NCBI GenBank assembly: GCA_009733775.1
Contig: WOGZ01000122.1
Location: 29,015-93,014, forward strand
Origin: Alectoria sarmentosa
Taxonomy: Eukaryota; Ascomycota; Lecanoromycetes; Lecanorales; Parmeliaceae
Reading direction: 5' to 3'
Length of the DNA: 64,000 nt
The notes under the pieces are model-generated. The model saw nothing but the letters and a program-made list of their open reading frames with translations, was not told the DNA's origin and ran no database searches. This document shows positions 44,843 through 56,134 of this stretch, one piece after another. Position numbers and translations under genes: made by a program. Position 1 is the stretch's first letter. Every line of letters starts with the position of its first letter.

Positions 44843-47382
44843 GATGATGTTTTGCAAAGGTGGAAGAAGATGAGGAGTGTCGTGCCTTTTTGTGAGGTGA
44901 GGTGAGATTCGGGATTATTAGGCTATGTAAGCAAGGCAAGGTAGCGAATGATTTTTGACCGAGTACCCAGGTAGCTAGCTAGGGAGCTATGTAGCGACTG
45001 TTAAATGGCAGCGAGTGTAAAGTATTTGATGGTATGTACAGAGTATGCTGGGTGATGCAAAATTAGATGTTGACGATGATGAGGAAAGAAAGGAAAGAAA
45101 GAGTCCGAAGCTGTGGAGGAGGTACTTATCCAATCGTAGAAGTCGATGACACTGTGAATTACGCGGCGGGGGGGTTGGTGTGTTGAGACTGCAGATACGA
45201 CAAGGTGGGGCTGGACTTGCGCTTTGGTGGCAGGGGTTTGGTTCGGTTTGCCACCCCGCCTTGCCGCCTAGCTCCCTAGCTCCCCGCCCCCCACCAATAA
45301 AGAAAAAAAGAAAAAATGGGCTGGTCGGCGCTCATGCACTAAGAACTGAACCCTCACCACCCTCACCACCCTCATCACCGCGGCGAGAGCTTCACTATTC
45401 AATTGTCAAGCTTGAATGCATTTTATATTCTACATACTCAGGAGCAAGTCAATCTGCGCAGTCCTGCATGAAAAGGTACGAGCTGCAAGCTACACAACAC
45501 CTCGGCCCCAATCGGCGCAATGACGAAGATTACCTTCCAGATCGTCTCTAAATAGAACTGCTAGGCGTGCTAGGATACGTATCGATAGGTAAGACGCAAG
45601 GACTAAAATAGCGGCAGAGCGACGGAAGAGATAACGATTGGCGCAAAATATTGAGGCTCAACTTCTCAAGTACTAGAGTAGGTAAGGTAATTCCTTGCCT
45701 CTTCGTCTTGGCCCAGCCCCTCTTCTTCTTCCGCCAAATGTGACCCTACAGCATCCCACCAATCCGCACTTGGCCTGATCAAGGCACAGCTTAACAAAAA
45801 GCGTCAAGCTATCGAGCTAGGTATCCTATCGCACACTTTCCGAAATCGAGACAGCTCTGCTCCCGACTAATAATTGCATGTAAGACGACCACGACTGCGG
45901 ATTGAGAGCGGCTCCGAGCTTGCTCCGACATCAAATCATTGCGCACCAACCGACTTGCAGAGACGGTCGGACGCACATGCAGAGGTGCAGAAGCTGCAGA
46001 GGCGCTGACTATGGTTTCAGATCCTGTCTCAAACTTTGAGTGGCTAAAGCCGTGCGTCTGGCTGTGATTGAGAATGCGCAACGTACATCGCCCGGTTGGG
46101 GCCTGCGCCAGCGACTGCCTTGTTCACATCGAGTGGGAAGATCAGAGATGAGTGGTCATTATCGTCAGTACTCTCCTGTCTCAAAATAGGCTGGAGCAGT
46201 AATTTTACCGGGAAGATCAAAGTACAGGTTAATGCGTGACTGCCATTGTCCGTGTGGCGGCAAGCCTGCGGCTTGAAAACTTGACTGATCGCATGACGGC
46301 TGTGCCACGGGGCGGTGCTCTACCCCGTCCGAGACCCTCTCGTCGTTTTTTCCAAGAAAGGTAAATAGAGCGACATCACTATGCTTTGTCCCTATCTTAA
46401 ACATGATTTTGCGGAGTCGCGGCGGATACCCATAGGACGGCTCAAATGATAGATCACCATGGGGCAGCGAATTGGTAGTGACTTGTGTCATTCCGACTTT
46501 CTCTCTTTCAATTCGGGTAAGCTACCTTGAAGCTCTTGAATATCGCTCAGTTGTAGCCTCATACAGAGGTCGGCACCGAAAGTCCTGGACGCCAAGCCTC
46601 GTGCGCCAAGACGTCGGATGATGCCCCGCCTGAAGGGTTGCCGGGACAAAGCCCTAAGAACTTCTTCGGAACTGTACCTGGCCTGAGCCCAGCTCGGGGC
46701 TCGACCACCCTATCATGCCCAAAGGGGGTCTAAGTTCAATCTATGCGCTGCCAAGAGATGAATCTAGGGTCCCCAGCTATTTCCTGGTGAGGCGTCAAGT
46801 CACACTCATCCGCGGATGACGTCTGTAGGTGTGCTACCCGGGTGGCCCCCGGGGATGGTGTGACTTATCACCTCGCAAAGTGATAGGTGCGCCTTCCGAA
46901 GGCAAGATTGGGACTGTTGTCCAGGATTTTCGGTTCCGACATACGTAAAGCTAACACTTCTTTAGAAGAGCTCAGGGTTTCCATGTAGCCAATTCAAGCT
47001 GTTTAGATTTCTCTGGGTTTCATATTTAAAAGTTTGGAAATGCAGGTACGGATAGCTGGCTCTTGCAATACTTAAAGATATTTGAAGCTTATCCCCGCGT
47101 TTACTTCTGGGTTCAACAACGACAATCAATCGCTAAGAAAAGAGATCCACACCTTCACTTGAATAGGGTTACTCGTGCAGGCCCACAAGTCCCGCGATTC
47201 GTACTCAGTAATTCTGCCCCCAACGACTCTCTCACTAGTATCGGACATACACACTATGTAACGGAAATTTGCCGTTCAGACCGAGATCTCGAACCTACTT
47301 AAATATTGAGCCGGTCCTTCCTTCAAAGGTCATCATAGCATCAAAGTGTTCCACAGCTTGATCTCAACATTTTCCAACCAAC
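44843..47382. other. Intergenic with unresolved minus-strand fragment
   Basis: The minus frame 46165-46491 (MTQVTTNSLPHGDLSFEPSYGYPPRLRKIMFKIG...) and the open stretch read after it (HSSLIFPLDVNKAVAGAGPNRAMYVAHS, about 46040-46130) look coding but join only with a frameshift; possibly a decayed small gene. The MITE-like copy at 46789-46874 also lies here. Confidence 0.35.
46789..46874 (-). mobile_element. Small inverted-repeat (MITE-like) element, copy 2
   Basis: Inverted repeats GAGGCGTCAAGTCACAC (46789-46805) and GGTGTGACTTATCACCTC (46857-46874) enclose a GC-rich middle that aligns with the 39609-39704 copy on the opposite strand (CCAC.CGG.TAGC..CACCT...GTCATCCG). Confidence 0.55.
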
Positions 47383-48405
47383 ATGGCTCCCCAAAACTTT
47401 GCAGCGTGGTTGATGAAGAAGCAAGAGACTGTTCACATCGTCCGCAGCGCACCCTACAACAAGCCTGAAGCAGACGAAATCGTTATTCAGACCAAGGCCG
47501 TCGCCATCAATCCTGCCGACCTAGCGATTCAGAAGACTGGCATCATCATCGACACTTATCCCGCGATTCTAGGCTGTGACGTGGCCGGCGTTGTCGAAGA
47601 AGTTGGCTCCAGCATTAAAGACTTCAAGTCTGGCGACCGCGTCATTGGTCTGGCACAACCCGCTCCAGGTGGCATCTACAAGTACTCCGGATTCCAGCAA
47701 TACGTCGTACTGAAGATGCCGCTCATCGCCAAAATCCCCAATGCTGCCAAATGGACCGATGCCACCGTACTGCCCTTGGGCATCAATACGGCTGCCTCCT
47801 GCCTTTTTCAGAAGGGGACTCTTGCCCTGGAGATGCCGCCCAGCGAGCGTGGCAAAGGCGAGACACTGATCATCTGGGGTGCGAGTAGCAGCGTTGGCTC
47901 ATGCGGCGTTCAACTCGCAGCTGCGGCGGGATACGAGGTCTTTGGCGTCGCGAGTACGAAGAATCACGAATTCGTCCAGTCTCTTGGCGCAGCACAGACC
48001 TTTGATCACAGCGACCCCAACATCGTCAACGTCATTGTTGCTGCGCTGAAAGACAAGACCTGTGTCGGTGCTTTCGACGCCATCTCCAATGAGAAAACCC
48101 TGGGCGTTCTCTGCGACGTTCTTCACCAGTCTGGCGGAAGGAAAGCCATTGGCGCTCTTGCGCCTGGCGCTGAAGCCTTTGCAACGCACGATATCTCCAT
48201 CACGACCAATTTTGCGGCCAGGAATTCCGAAACGGCGGTCGGCCCTCAGATCTGGCGTGTTTACCTGGAACCCGCCCTCGCCTCGGGTGCGCTGCAGTAC
48301 AAGCCTTCGGCGGAGATAGTCGGCCATGGTCTTCAGGATGTACAAAAGGCGATCGATCTGTTGGCACAGGGTGTAAGCGCCAAGAAGCTCGTCCTTTCTA
48401 TGTAA
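47383..48405 (+). CDS. Zinc-less MDR-family oxidoreductase (enoyl-reductase/quinone-reductase type), 340 aa
   Basis: A single exon starting ACATGGCTCC. The N-terminal GroES-like fold is shown by AVAINPADLAIQ, YPAILGCDVAGVVEEVGSSIKDFKSGDRVIG (residues 39-89). The Rossmann half carries TLIIWGASSSVGSCGVQLAAAAGYEVFGVAS (161-191), the AxGxxG-like NADPH motif. The cysteine/histidine ligands of zinc alcohol dehydrogenases are absent, so this belongs to the zinc-independent branch that includes fungal ToxD-like and trans-acting enoyl reductases. It transfers hydride from NADPH to an activated C=C or quinone; the substrate is not readable. The C-terminus (DLLAQGVSAKKLVLSM) is the usual end. No polyketide synthase is near, so a stand-alone role is more likely. 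Confidence 0.9.
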   Translation: MAPQNFAAWLMKKQETVHIVRSAPYNKPEADEIVIQTKAVAINPADLAIQKTGIIIDTYPAILGCDVAGVVEEVGSSIKDFKSGDRVIGLAQPAPGGIYKYSGFQQYVVLKMPLIAKIPNAAKWTDATVLPLGINTAASCLFQKGTLALEMPPSERGKGETLIIWGASSSVGSCGVQLAAAAGYEVFGVASTKNHEFVQSLGAAQTFDHSDPNIVNVIVAALKDKTCVGAFDAISNEKTLGVLCDVLHQSGGRKAIGALAPGAEAFATHDISITTNFAARNSETAVGPQIWRVYLEPALASGALQYKPSAEIVGHGLQDVQKAIDLLAQGVSAKKLVLSM

Positions 48406-49164
48406 AATCTTCGAATTTTCATATAGGATCGGCATGGATAAAGAAGTCTGGCCCTAGGATTATTAAGACGATGGGAGGTTGTCGTCCTATGTATGATATA
48501 AGGGGCATATATATCCCACTCTGAATCATGGATGTTGTCTTGACGGTGTCAAAATCCGTGGGCTCGCAAGCACAAATTGTCTCTGTAGGGCGTATAACAA
48601 TAGCCTTTTCATCAAAGTTATCCACAGTAGTACAACTGTCAACCAAACAACCCTGATAGCTGATATCAAGGCATGGCTTGCGGGGAAAAGAAGCTAGATA
48701 GTCAAGAGTCGATGGACATCCCAGGTTGAGGATACAGCCTATTGGAAGAGATTTTCTGTTGCCATTTCGGCTTGCTCGATCTTTTTTTTCTTGCTCGTCA
48801 ATCCTCTCCGTCATCTTAACGATTGATCCAAACCTCTCTTCCTTCCCACCTGCCCGCCCAACCTAAGTACTTTGAGTCGCAATGTGGGCGAGGATTAAGA
48901 CTTTTCTTACGGACAGGACAGAAGTTGTCGCGGATTTAGAAACCGCAGATCTGCGGCGGGATTTCGTAGACGGTGCAGGAATTTCAATGGTCACCTCATC
49001 GTGCATGAGTTGACGTGCCTAGTCATGACCCAGACTCAGAGTGCTGCTCGTTGTTGCCTATTCTCTCAATGAAGCTTCTATATAATCATGAAAGTGCATG
49101 ACCTTTTCACGACATCCTTATTTCCCTGACTTCTTTTCCATACTTCGAACAGAAAAACATTGGC
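48406..49164. other. Intergenic, no supported gene
   Basis: Probable terminator of the MDR gene and promoter of the peptidase gene. Nothing else visible. Confidence 0.5.
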
Positions 49165-51400
49165 ATGATGACGATCCGAAAGACGAACAAACTGACATTG
49201 GAGTAAATAGATTTGACACAAGTAAAATGTGTGCTCAATCTCAGCTCTAATAAGAAATACAGAGCCTTCATATCCTCCCCCCGCCGTTCGCCGGCGATTC
49301 CTAATGACCGTGGCACCCTCGCTCTGTACACATTATCCACTTACTCTCTCGAGTCCCACTCCGAAGGTAAAGAAATTCGAGTCCTCAACCTCTTCACCGG
49401 CAAATCGACCCTTTTCTCTGATGACGCCAAAAATAAGGATGTTGCTTGGCTGCAGGATGAGCAGGTACTATGGCTCCGAGAGGGTGAAGGGGGTGTGACG
49501 GAGGTGTGGTGTGGCTTTGCTGTTGGGGAGAAGAAGTAGGTATCTTATTTTCCAAGTTTTCTCCGTCTAGAATTTCAAATCGAAGGCTCAGACTCTCAGT
49601 GCTTACCTCATCACCACAATCGAGGGCCCAGCTTCCAACCTGAGAACGAAAAAGCTCTCCAAAAAATCTTTCGCCGTTGCTGTCACTGGAAAAGCTTCGC
49701 CAGACGGAACATATTTTAATCCAGAGACAGCTGAGAAGCCTCGATCATCAGCTAGAGAGTATGACAGATTGCCTGTTCAGATCTGGGACCACTACAGCAC
49801 GGCAGAAAGGAACTCCATCTGGTACACGAGGCTCAATAAGCATGAAAATGGATATGGCATTTCATTTGCAGGCTTTATCAACGCTCTCCAGGGTACAGGC
49901 TTGGAACACCCAAATCAAGACCCGCTTTTCGCCGGAAATTTCGATCTCTCGGCCAAAGGAATCCTTTTGACCGCAGTTGACCCGGCGGTCAACCAGGCTC
50001 TCTTGTTGAAGAACGAGCTCTACCACATCCCTGTCCAGACCTTCACCGAAGATCCTGCCCCGCCGGCTCACAAGATTTCCATACCAGACTACGACGGCAG
50101 CACTACATCTGTGAAATTTTCACCAGACGGCAAATCCGCCGCGTTTTTGCGAATCAAAGAGGCCGGCAACGACTACGATCAACCGCGTATCTTCCTCATG
50201 CGGGATACCAACGACGTAGACAGTATCACTGAGATCATTACTTGTGATTCCTGGGATTTGCGGCCGCAGTCCCTCACCTTCAGCAGCGACGCCAAAACCC
50301 TGTACATCACCGCCGAAGATTGCGGCAGAAGGAAGCTTTTCAGAATCCTCGTACCTGAAGAAGCGACGTATACCGCCGCCCTTCCAACGCCCATCACATC
50401 ATGGGGTAGCATTTCCTCTGTCCACGCCATCTCCCCCACTCTACTGCTCGTTACTCTTTCTAGCCTCACGGAAAGCAGCATCTTCGCCGCCGTAGACCTA
50501 TCCACCGGCACCTTGCAGCAAATCTCCCGCCACACCAACTACAGCTCCTCCCATTTCGCTGCTTCCCCCTCCCAAGTCTCCGACATCCACTTCCCCGGCG
50601 CCGGCCCCTACGACGTTCAAGCCTTCGTCGTCAAACCCTCCTCCTTCTCCCCGCGCAAGAAGTACCCCCTCCTCTTGTGGATCCACGGCGGGCCCGTGTC
50701 CGCTTATCTCGACGAATGGAGCACGCGGTGGAACCCGGCCGTCTTCGCGGAGCAAGGCTACGTCGTCGTCCTGCCCAACCCCACCGGCTCGACGGGCTTC
50801 GGCCCGGACTTTGTCGACGCCATCAAAGGCGACTGGGGCGGACGCCCGTACCAGGACCTCGTCAATTGCTTCGACCATGTCGAGCAGGAGCTGGATTATG
50901 TGGACACGGACCGTGCGGTCGCCATGGGCGGCAGCTACGGCGGGTACATGGTCAACTGGATCGCGGGCCAACCCCTGGCGAAGAAGTTCAAGGCCCTCGT
51001 CTGCCACGACGGCATCTTCAGCCTGCCGAACATGCTCGCTTCGGACGAAATTCCCTCCCTGTGGCTCAATTTCGGTGGCACCTTGTGGGAGAATCCGGAC
51101 GCGTGGAAGCAATGGGACCCGTCGCGCCACACGGCCGGGTGGGATACGCCCATGCTGGTTATCCATAGCGAATGGGATTTCCGGTGTCCCATCACCGAGG
51201 GCTTGGCCGCGTTCGGCGTCTGTCAGGCCAAAGGGGTGGAGTCGAAGTTTTTGAGTTTTGCAGATGAGGGCCATTGGGTGCTGGGGAGGGAGAATAGTCT
51301 GAGGTGGCATCAGACGGTGGCGGGGTGGTGTGATAGGTTTTGCGGTGTGGAGAGGGGAATTGAGTTGGGGAGTCTGTTTCGTGAGGAAAATACAAATTGA
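49165..51400 (+). CDS. dpp5: Dipeptidyl-peptidase V (S9C prolyl oligopeptidase family), 709 aa, 3 exons
   Basis: Exons 49165-49202, 49245-49535 and 49600-51400 (2,130 nt). Introns of 42 and 64 nt; the first ends TCTCAG and joins GA|C, the second AA|T. Exon 1 gives MMTIRKTNKLTL and joins to DSNKKYRAFISSPRRSPAIPN, the usual N-terminus of fungal DPPV. The first half is a beta-propeller with SPDG blades (VKFSPDGKSAAFLRI, LTFSSDAKTLYIT). The C-terminal alpha/beta hydrolase contains LLLWIHGGP (oxyanion region) and the triad Ser555 (GGSYGGY), Asp636 (HSEWDFR) and His668 (DEGHWV). The enzyme removes X-Ala, His-Ser and similar dipeptides from peptide N-termini. Aspergillus DPPV is secreted; here no signal peptide is visible before the propeller, so this copy is probably intracellular. 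Confidence 0.92.
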
Positions 51401-52562
51401 ATGAGGCAGGGATGGATGGATTCAGATATCATAAATGGTGAAACGGCAGCATCTTTATCATCTCTTTTCTATTTTCTTCCTCTTCTTCTTTCTTTTTTGA
51501 AAAGCAAGCCAAGCCAACCCAACCCAAACCAGAGTCCAAACCCACTCCCATCTCCTCAACAACGATATCGTTTGGGAGAAAACAAAACCCCCCCCCCTTC
51601 CCCTTCCCTTTTCTCCTGATGGCCATGGCGATGACGAAACCATTCCTCAATGGCGCTATCGTTGTTGTTGGTTGGTTGGTCCATTCGAAGAAGCAGACTA
51701 GAGTGCCTAGATACCAGTACGGAGATTGATACGGGGCGATGAGGGCGGTTTCGGCGCTTGGCTGCATGTGTTGGGGAAACTGACAAGGAGAAGTGAAAAA
51801 AAAAAGGTAGGGGGGAGGGGTGTTCGATGGGGGTTTCAGAGACTGTCAGAGGTCGTGGAGGATGCTTGGTCCGGATGAGGAGGAGTAGCTTTGTCGCTAG
51901 AGCTTGGTGGAGGTATGTTTGACTGTCTTGGGAGAAGCTGATGGGTTGGAATTGCTGAGCTAGCTTAGCTTCTTGGAAGGATGCGAAAAGGTGCGTTGGG
52001 AGGCGCTTCGTCGAGGTGCTATAATGAGGAACGTTTTTCTGGCGTCGGAGCAGAGTGGTGAGATGGCTGTGGGAAAGTGGAATACGCGGTAGACGTTGTT
52101 CTTCTTGTTGTCGGTCACTGTCGTGTTTTTGCGTGTAGATTCCTGAATACTGCTCCCTTTGTGGTGTTGGTGCCGGAGTTGCTGCCGGCGGTTGGTCTCT
52201 TTTGAGTTGTGGAAGAAATTGGGTGGATGAATGGGGGAGGGGGATTGTTTGCCCGCCCAGTCGGAAAGGTAGGAAAAGCAATGTTAAATGTGGGTTACAG
52301 AAATCTGATATTGCGCATCTCCACGGGGAGATGATCAGGGATGGGGATTGTTTGATCTAGGGGAAATGCTTTGGAATTTACACGTAACGACTAGTTTGAA
52401 GTCAATTGCAGAATGGGTTACTGTTTTGTAAGAAACTTCCCGCATGAGGCCCCAAGAATATGTGATGGAAAGAGGACATTATGTGGATATGCTTGGGGAA
52501 AACGCCGAACCGATGCAAATGCCAACGCTGTTTATATTCGTCATGCAGGATCCTTGATCAAT
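51401..52562. other. Intergenic, pyrimidine-rich
   Basis: A long minus open frame (51556-52281) has the composition of simple sequence (runs of His, Pro, Ser, Lys) and no domain; I do not call it. This interval probably holds both 3' ends of the converging neighbours. Confidence 0.5.
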
Positions 52563-53961
52563 TCACCCGGGCCTTACTTGGAGGACAAATCTCGAGATGG
52601 CATAGATACCACCTAGTACCGGTGCCAACACTGCGCCTAGCTGCCAAATTTCCCACCAGCGGCCCAGCTTCACCTCCGTGGTGATGGACTTGCCTTGATT
52701 GATCGAAGATGGAAAATGACCCGTTTTCGAATGCTCATCTAACAGAGCCTCCTTATCATTCCACCGCTCTATCAGCCATACATGAAAGTCCTCGAGAGTT
52801 TCAAGCGGAATATCTGATATCTTGAACCGTCGCCAATGCATGTGGATAGGCGCTTGAGGATGTCGCTCAAAGTACGTGGACCGTAGCGTGAAGATGTCTT
52901 GGCCATATTGTCCTTCTCTGTCAGAGAATCAATCCCGGAGTTTGCATGAGGCAAATTAAAGAAAGGGACTGAGGGGTATCTGGACTTACGGAACGCCGTC
53001 ATATGCCAAAGTACAGTCATACACCCACTCTAACGTCCCGTTCAACGCTTTCAGGCAGAAATACGTCCCCGTACTCCTCGGAATAAGCGTATACTTTAGA
53101 TCCTTTTCGCCCTGTCTATCGGCCCACTTGACGCTCTTCGCTCTCCCGTTCTTACTCAAGTTAGTACCTTCGGGGAACATCATCAGCCACATTGGCTCCA
53201 ACCCTCCCTTACCATTATCGCTCCGCCGCGTTAATTGGCCGAGACGACGGGTGAGACGTGGCGTGTCAGTCTTCATATTTCGAGACATGAATACGAAACC
53301 TGCCAGGCGCAGACCGGAACCTACGAGGGGAATGTACTTGATAGATTCTTTGAGGACGATGTAAACATGCCCGTGGTGGAAGGGGCGGTTCGTGTAAGCG
53401 GTCCACCATAGGTAGATCCAGTCGTTGTAAAGCTGAAAGCAGAATGTTAGTCCGAGTCGAGGAAAAGTCAGCTTGTGTTACCTGATGATTTGCGATGAGA
53501 ACCATGCGGGAAGCAAAGTTGCACTGCAAGCGGCCATCTGGAAGCCTGTGGATCTGGTCTTGCACGCTCTCGTCGCCGCTCACATAGACTGTCGTCGTAG
53601 TCCACCACTGGGTCATGGATAAGACTAAGAGCGTCATGCACTGTTTCGTAAAGGCCATGAAGCGGTAATAGTGGTCTTTGTTGATGAGATAGAGAGGAGT
53701 TCCGAGGTATTGGGTGACTCCTATGCTGAAAACATTTAGACGTGACCGTGACAGTCAAGTGGATTCTGTACATAAGCCTTACATGATAGAAGATGTCCAA
53801 AAGTAAAGGAGCAGAAGGACTACACGGAATATGCGTATAGACAAGGCGGGTTCGGGTACGGGGACGCTCTGGAGAATAGCCTTTTTCATCTTGGGTAAGA
53901 TGGGCAATGTGCTGCCGTTGGTGACAGGGTGGCCATTCTGATGCACGCTCTCTGCGGGCAT
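52563..53961 (-). CDS. Lysophospholipid acyltransferase (PlsC/LPLAT family), 406 aa, 4 exons
   Basis: Exons on the minus strand: 53961-53783, 53725-53482, 53432-52990 and 52917-52563 (1,221 nt). Introns are 57, 49 and 72 nt. The start MPAESVHQNG is the first ATG of the frame. A hydrophobic segment (IRIFRVVLLLLYFWTSSIIG) lies near residue 45-65. Catalytic motif I HX4D is H140-Q-L-Y-N-D145, assembled exactly across the intron 2 junction; the EGT motif is at 229-231 (MMFPEGTNLS). Together with DGVPEGQYGQDIFTLRS these features fit the LCLAT1/Cst26(Psi1)-like branch, which in yeast loads stearoyl groups on phosphatidylinositol. A C-terminal helix (VLAPVLGGIYAISRFVL) would be a second membrane anchor. 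Likely ER. A GTAAGG just before the stop could be a further donor, so the last residues are not certain. Confidence 0.88.
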
Positions 53962-56134
53962 CTTGATGGAGAGTTGAGATGTTCTGGTGAGAATCTTGCC
54001 TGGCAAGACTTTTATCGCAGAAAGAGAGAGGGTATAATGTCATCGACCATACTTCGTGATGACTGTTTAAAGAGAGAGAAGCAGAGAAAAAGAAAAAGAG
54101 AAAGAGAAAGAGAAAGAGAAAGAGAAAGAGAAAGAGAGAGCGTGTGTATGTGTTTCAAAGTCATACAGCATTTTCAGCTGAGTGAGATCATGGGATGTTT
54201 AAGGTTCGACAGAAGTGATGAAGCCTGAATATTCACTGCTCTAACTGTATTCGGCCTAGATCCTCCGAGGCTCGGCATGCATCGGCACGAGTCCGAGATC
54301 GACTATCTCTTGGCGGGCCGAGGTACTGCCCTTGATCGATATCCATTCCTGTTGTTCTTGAGGCTCTACAATTGGATATGTGCTAATTGAGAGGAAGGTT
54401 CCCTATAACATTTGCTTAAGAACCAATGTATCGTCTACATGTGACTGAATACCATACACAGCCACCTATACTAGGCGAGACTACGACTACTCGCCCGAGA
54501 TTCCAACTCCTAGCCCCAGCTGTACCTTGTCCATAGTCTGATTTGTACATTGCGCCTTTCGTAACTAGGAAAAGAAAAGTGCTGTCTAAGGCTGAAGAAT
54601 TCCGCATGGGCAAAGGCAAACACTTCCGGAGCCGCCAACTCGTCCTTTTCTCCGTACTAGAGGTCGTACCTTCTTCTCTACTGCTCAAGATCATCTCTCT
54701 CTGTGAAATACAGGCCTTGTAACCGCCTTGATCATTCCGGTGCTTTCTCCAAACGAACCTGCCCGCATCGTTCAGTCTTTCCCAACCCTAGGTGAGATAT
54801 TTCCTGGCGACCATTGAAAAGGAGCGAAAGCTTGAACAAACTCCATACAGCTTTCCTGAGTACTAATCTAGTTCGTATTGCTTGCCCTTAATGTATACTG
54901 GATGGTGATGTAGCCGTGAATCTTGTTCCCAAGACTCCAAGTCCTGATACATACTGCACCCGTGTTCTTTCCTCGCAACGGTCGTCGAATTTCCAGAGGA
55001 TGGGGGGAGTATTTCCGATAGAGTACGTTCTCTCGGGTGGAAGGAAAAGAGGAACCTAGTGGTGGTCTTGCTAGGCGCTTTGGAGTTGAAGGTACAGAAA
55101 TAGTAGAATTGGGCAACAAGCGTTACGATTTTTGCTTTCAGATGAGCAGGCAAGACTGTCGCAAGCACTGGCATTCCTGGGAACCGTCACGAGCACAAGA
55201 AAAGAAGTATGAGAAGTGATGTTGAAGCCAGCGAAAGTGTGCCAGGAAATGAAAGTAGATGGGTAAGTAACTAGTTTGAATTGCTCATCTTAGGCACTTG
55301 GCAAGATGAAGAGGAGAGAAGAGAAGAATCTGCGAGCATTTCAGCGACAAGACAAAGAACAGATACATCAGTAGAAAAAGAGGACAGTGTGGAAGCCCTT
55401 GTGATGTTCATGAAGCACATGACAGACTAGTCTAGTAATAGTGTCCAATGGCTGGTGCGCTATTCAGAGGAGCGGCACTGCCGGGGTGTCCTTGTAGAAC
55501 AGCGGTGCATGAAAACGCAAGACATAATGAACAAGCTCTGGTCGCGTATCTGCATCAGTAGAATGGTATTCCCTTCTTCAGCATGGGTTTCGGGTATGTT
55601 CGGTCTGTGTTGGGCATTAAAGCCTCGGAGGGAGTGGCAAGCTACCTTGTGCTTCTTGAGCTAGCACGTGTCTGAACGGACGAAAGCATTGGTTGAGAGG
55701 CCTGGTGACGCCCTCAAGCGTCATCCTCAATATGGAAAGGGGAGCGTCTGATCGCGTGGCCTTTGATCCGATGATATACAGTACTTAACCGGTTTTCTCT
55801 CGAATATGTTAACATCTCTTCACCTCGCATTAGGAGTAAGAGAGATCGAGACTCGAAAAGCAGAGGACGAACGGACTTGCTTCTCTTCACCGCCATACCC
55901 CTGCTGTCCTCCCTTCAATAGGGCTGTCCTCGGTTAAAGGCTCGACAAGAAAAGCATCTGGATTCCACCTACTCAGCAGCTTGCAGCATTCGATTACGAT
56001 CCTTCGTCCATCAGCCATTGGCTGTGACGGCCGCGTTGTCGCTGGGGCCACGTATCTGCTCAGATGTTTCCACCTTTATCTCTCCCTTGATTGCTGCTTT
56101 CGCCAAGAAACCAGCTCTTCATTCTTTAAGCGAC
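53962..56134. other. Divergent intergenic region
   Basis: Upstream sequence of the acyltransferase (minus) and endopolyphosphatase (plus). Contains a GAAAGA repeat (about 54082-54142). Small open frames at 54863-55174 and 55455-55664 lack motifs. Confidence 0.5.
54082..54142 (+). repeat. Purine microsatellite (GAAAGA/AGAAAG)n
   Basis: Imperfect run of GAAAGA hexamers, about 100-180 bp upstream of the acyltransferase start, possibly within its promoter. Confidence 0.85.

Noticed and set aside
37325..48405. Possible secondary-metabolite cluster (FAD monooxygenase, SDR, enoyl-reductase-like MDR)
   Set aside because: The genes are separated by kilobases containing a wall-protein gene and repeats, and no PKS, NRPS, terpene synthase, transporter or pathway regulator is present.
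51556..52281. 241-codon minus-strand open frame
   Set aside because: Composition is that of simple pyrimidine-rich sequence; no domain, and it occupies the 3' intergenic space between converging genes.
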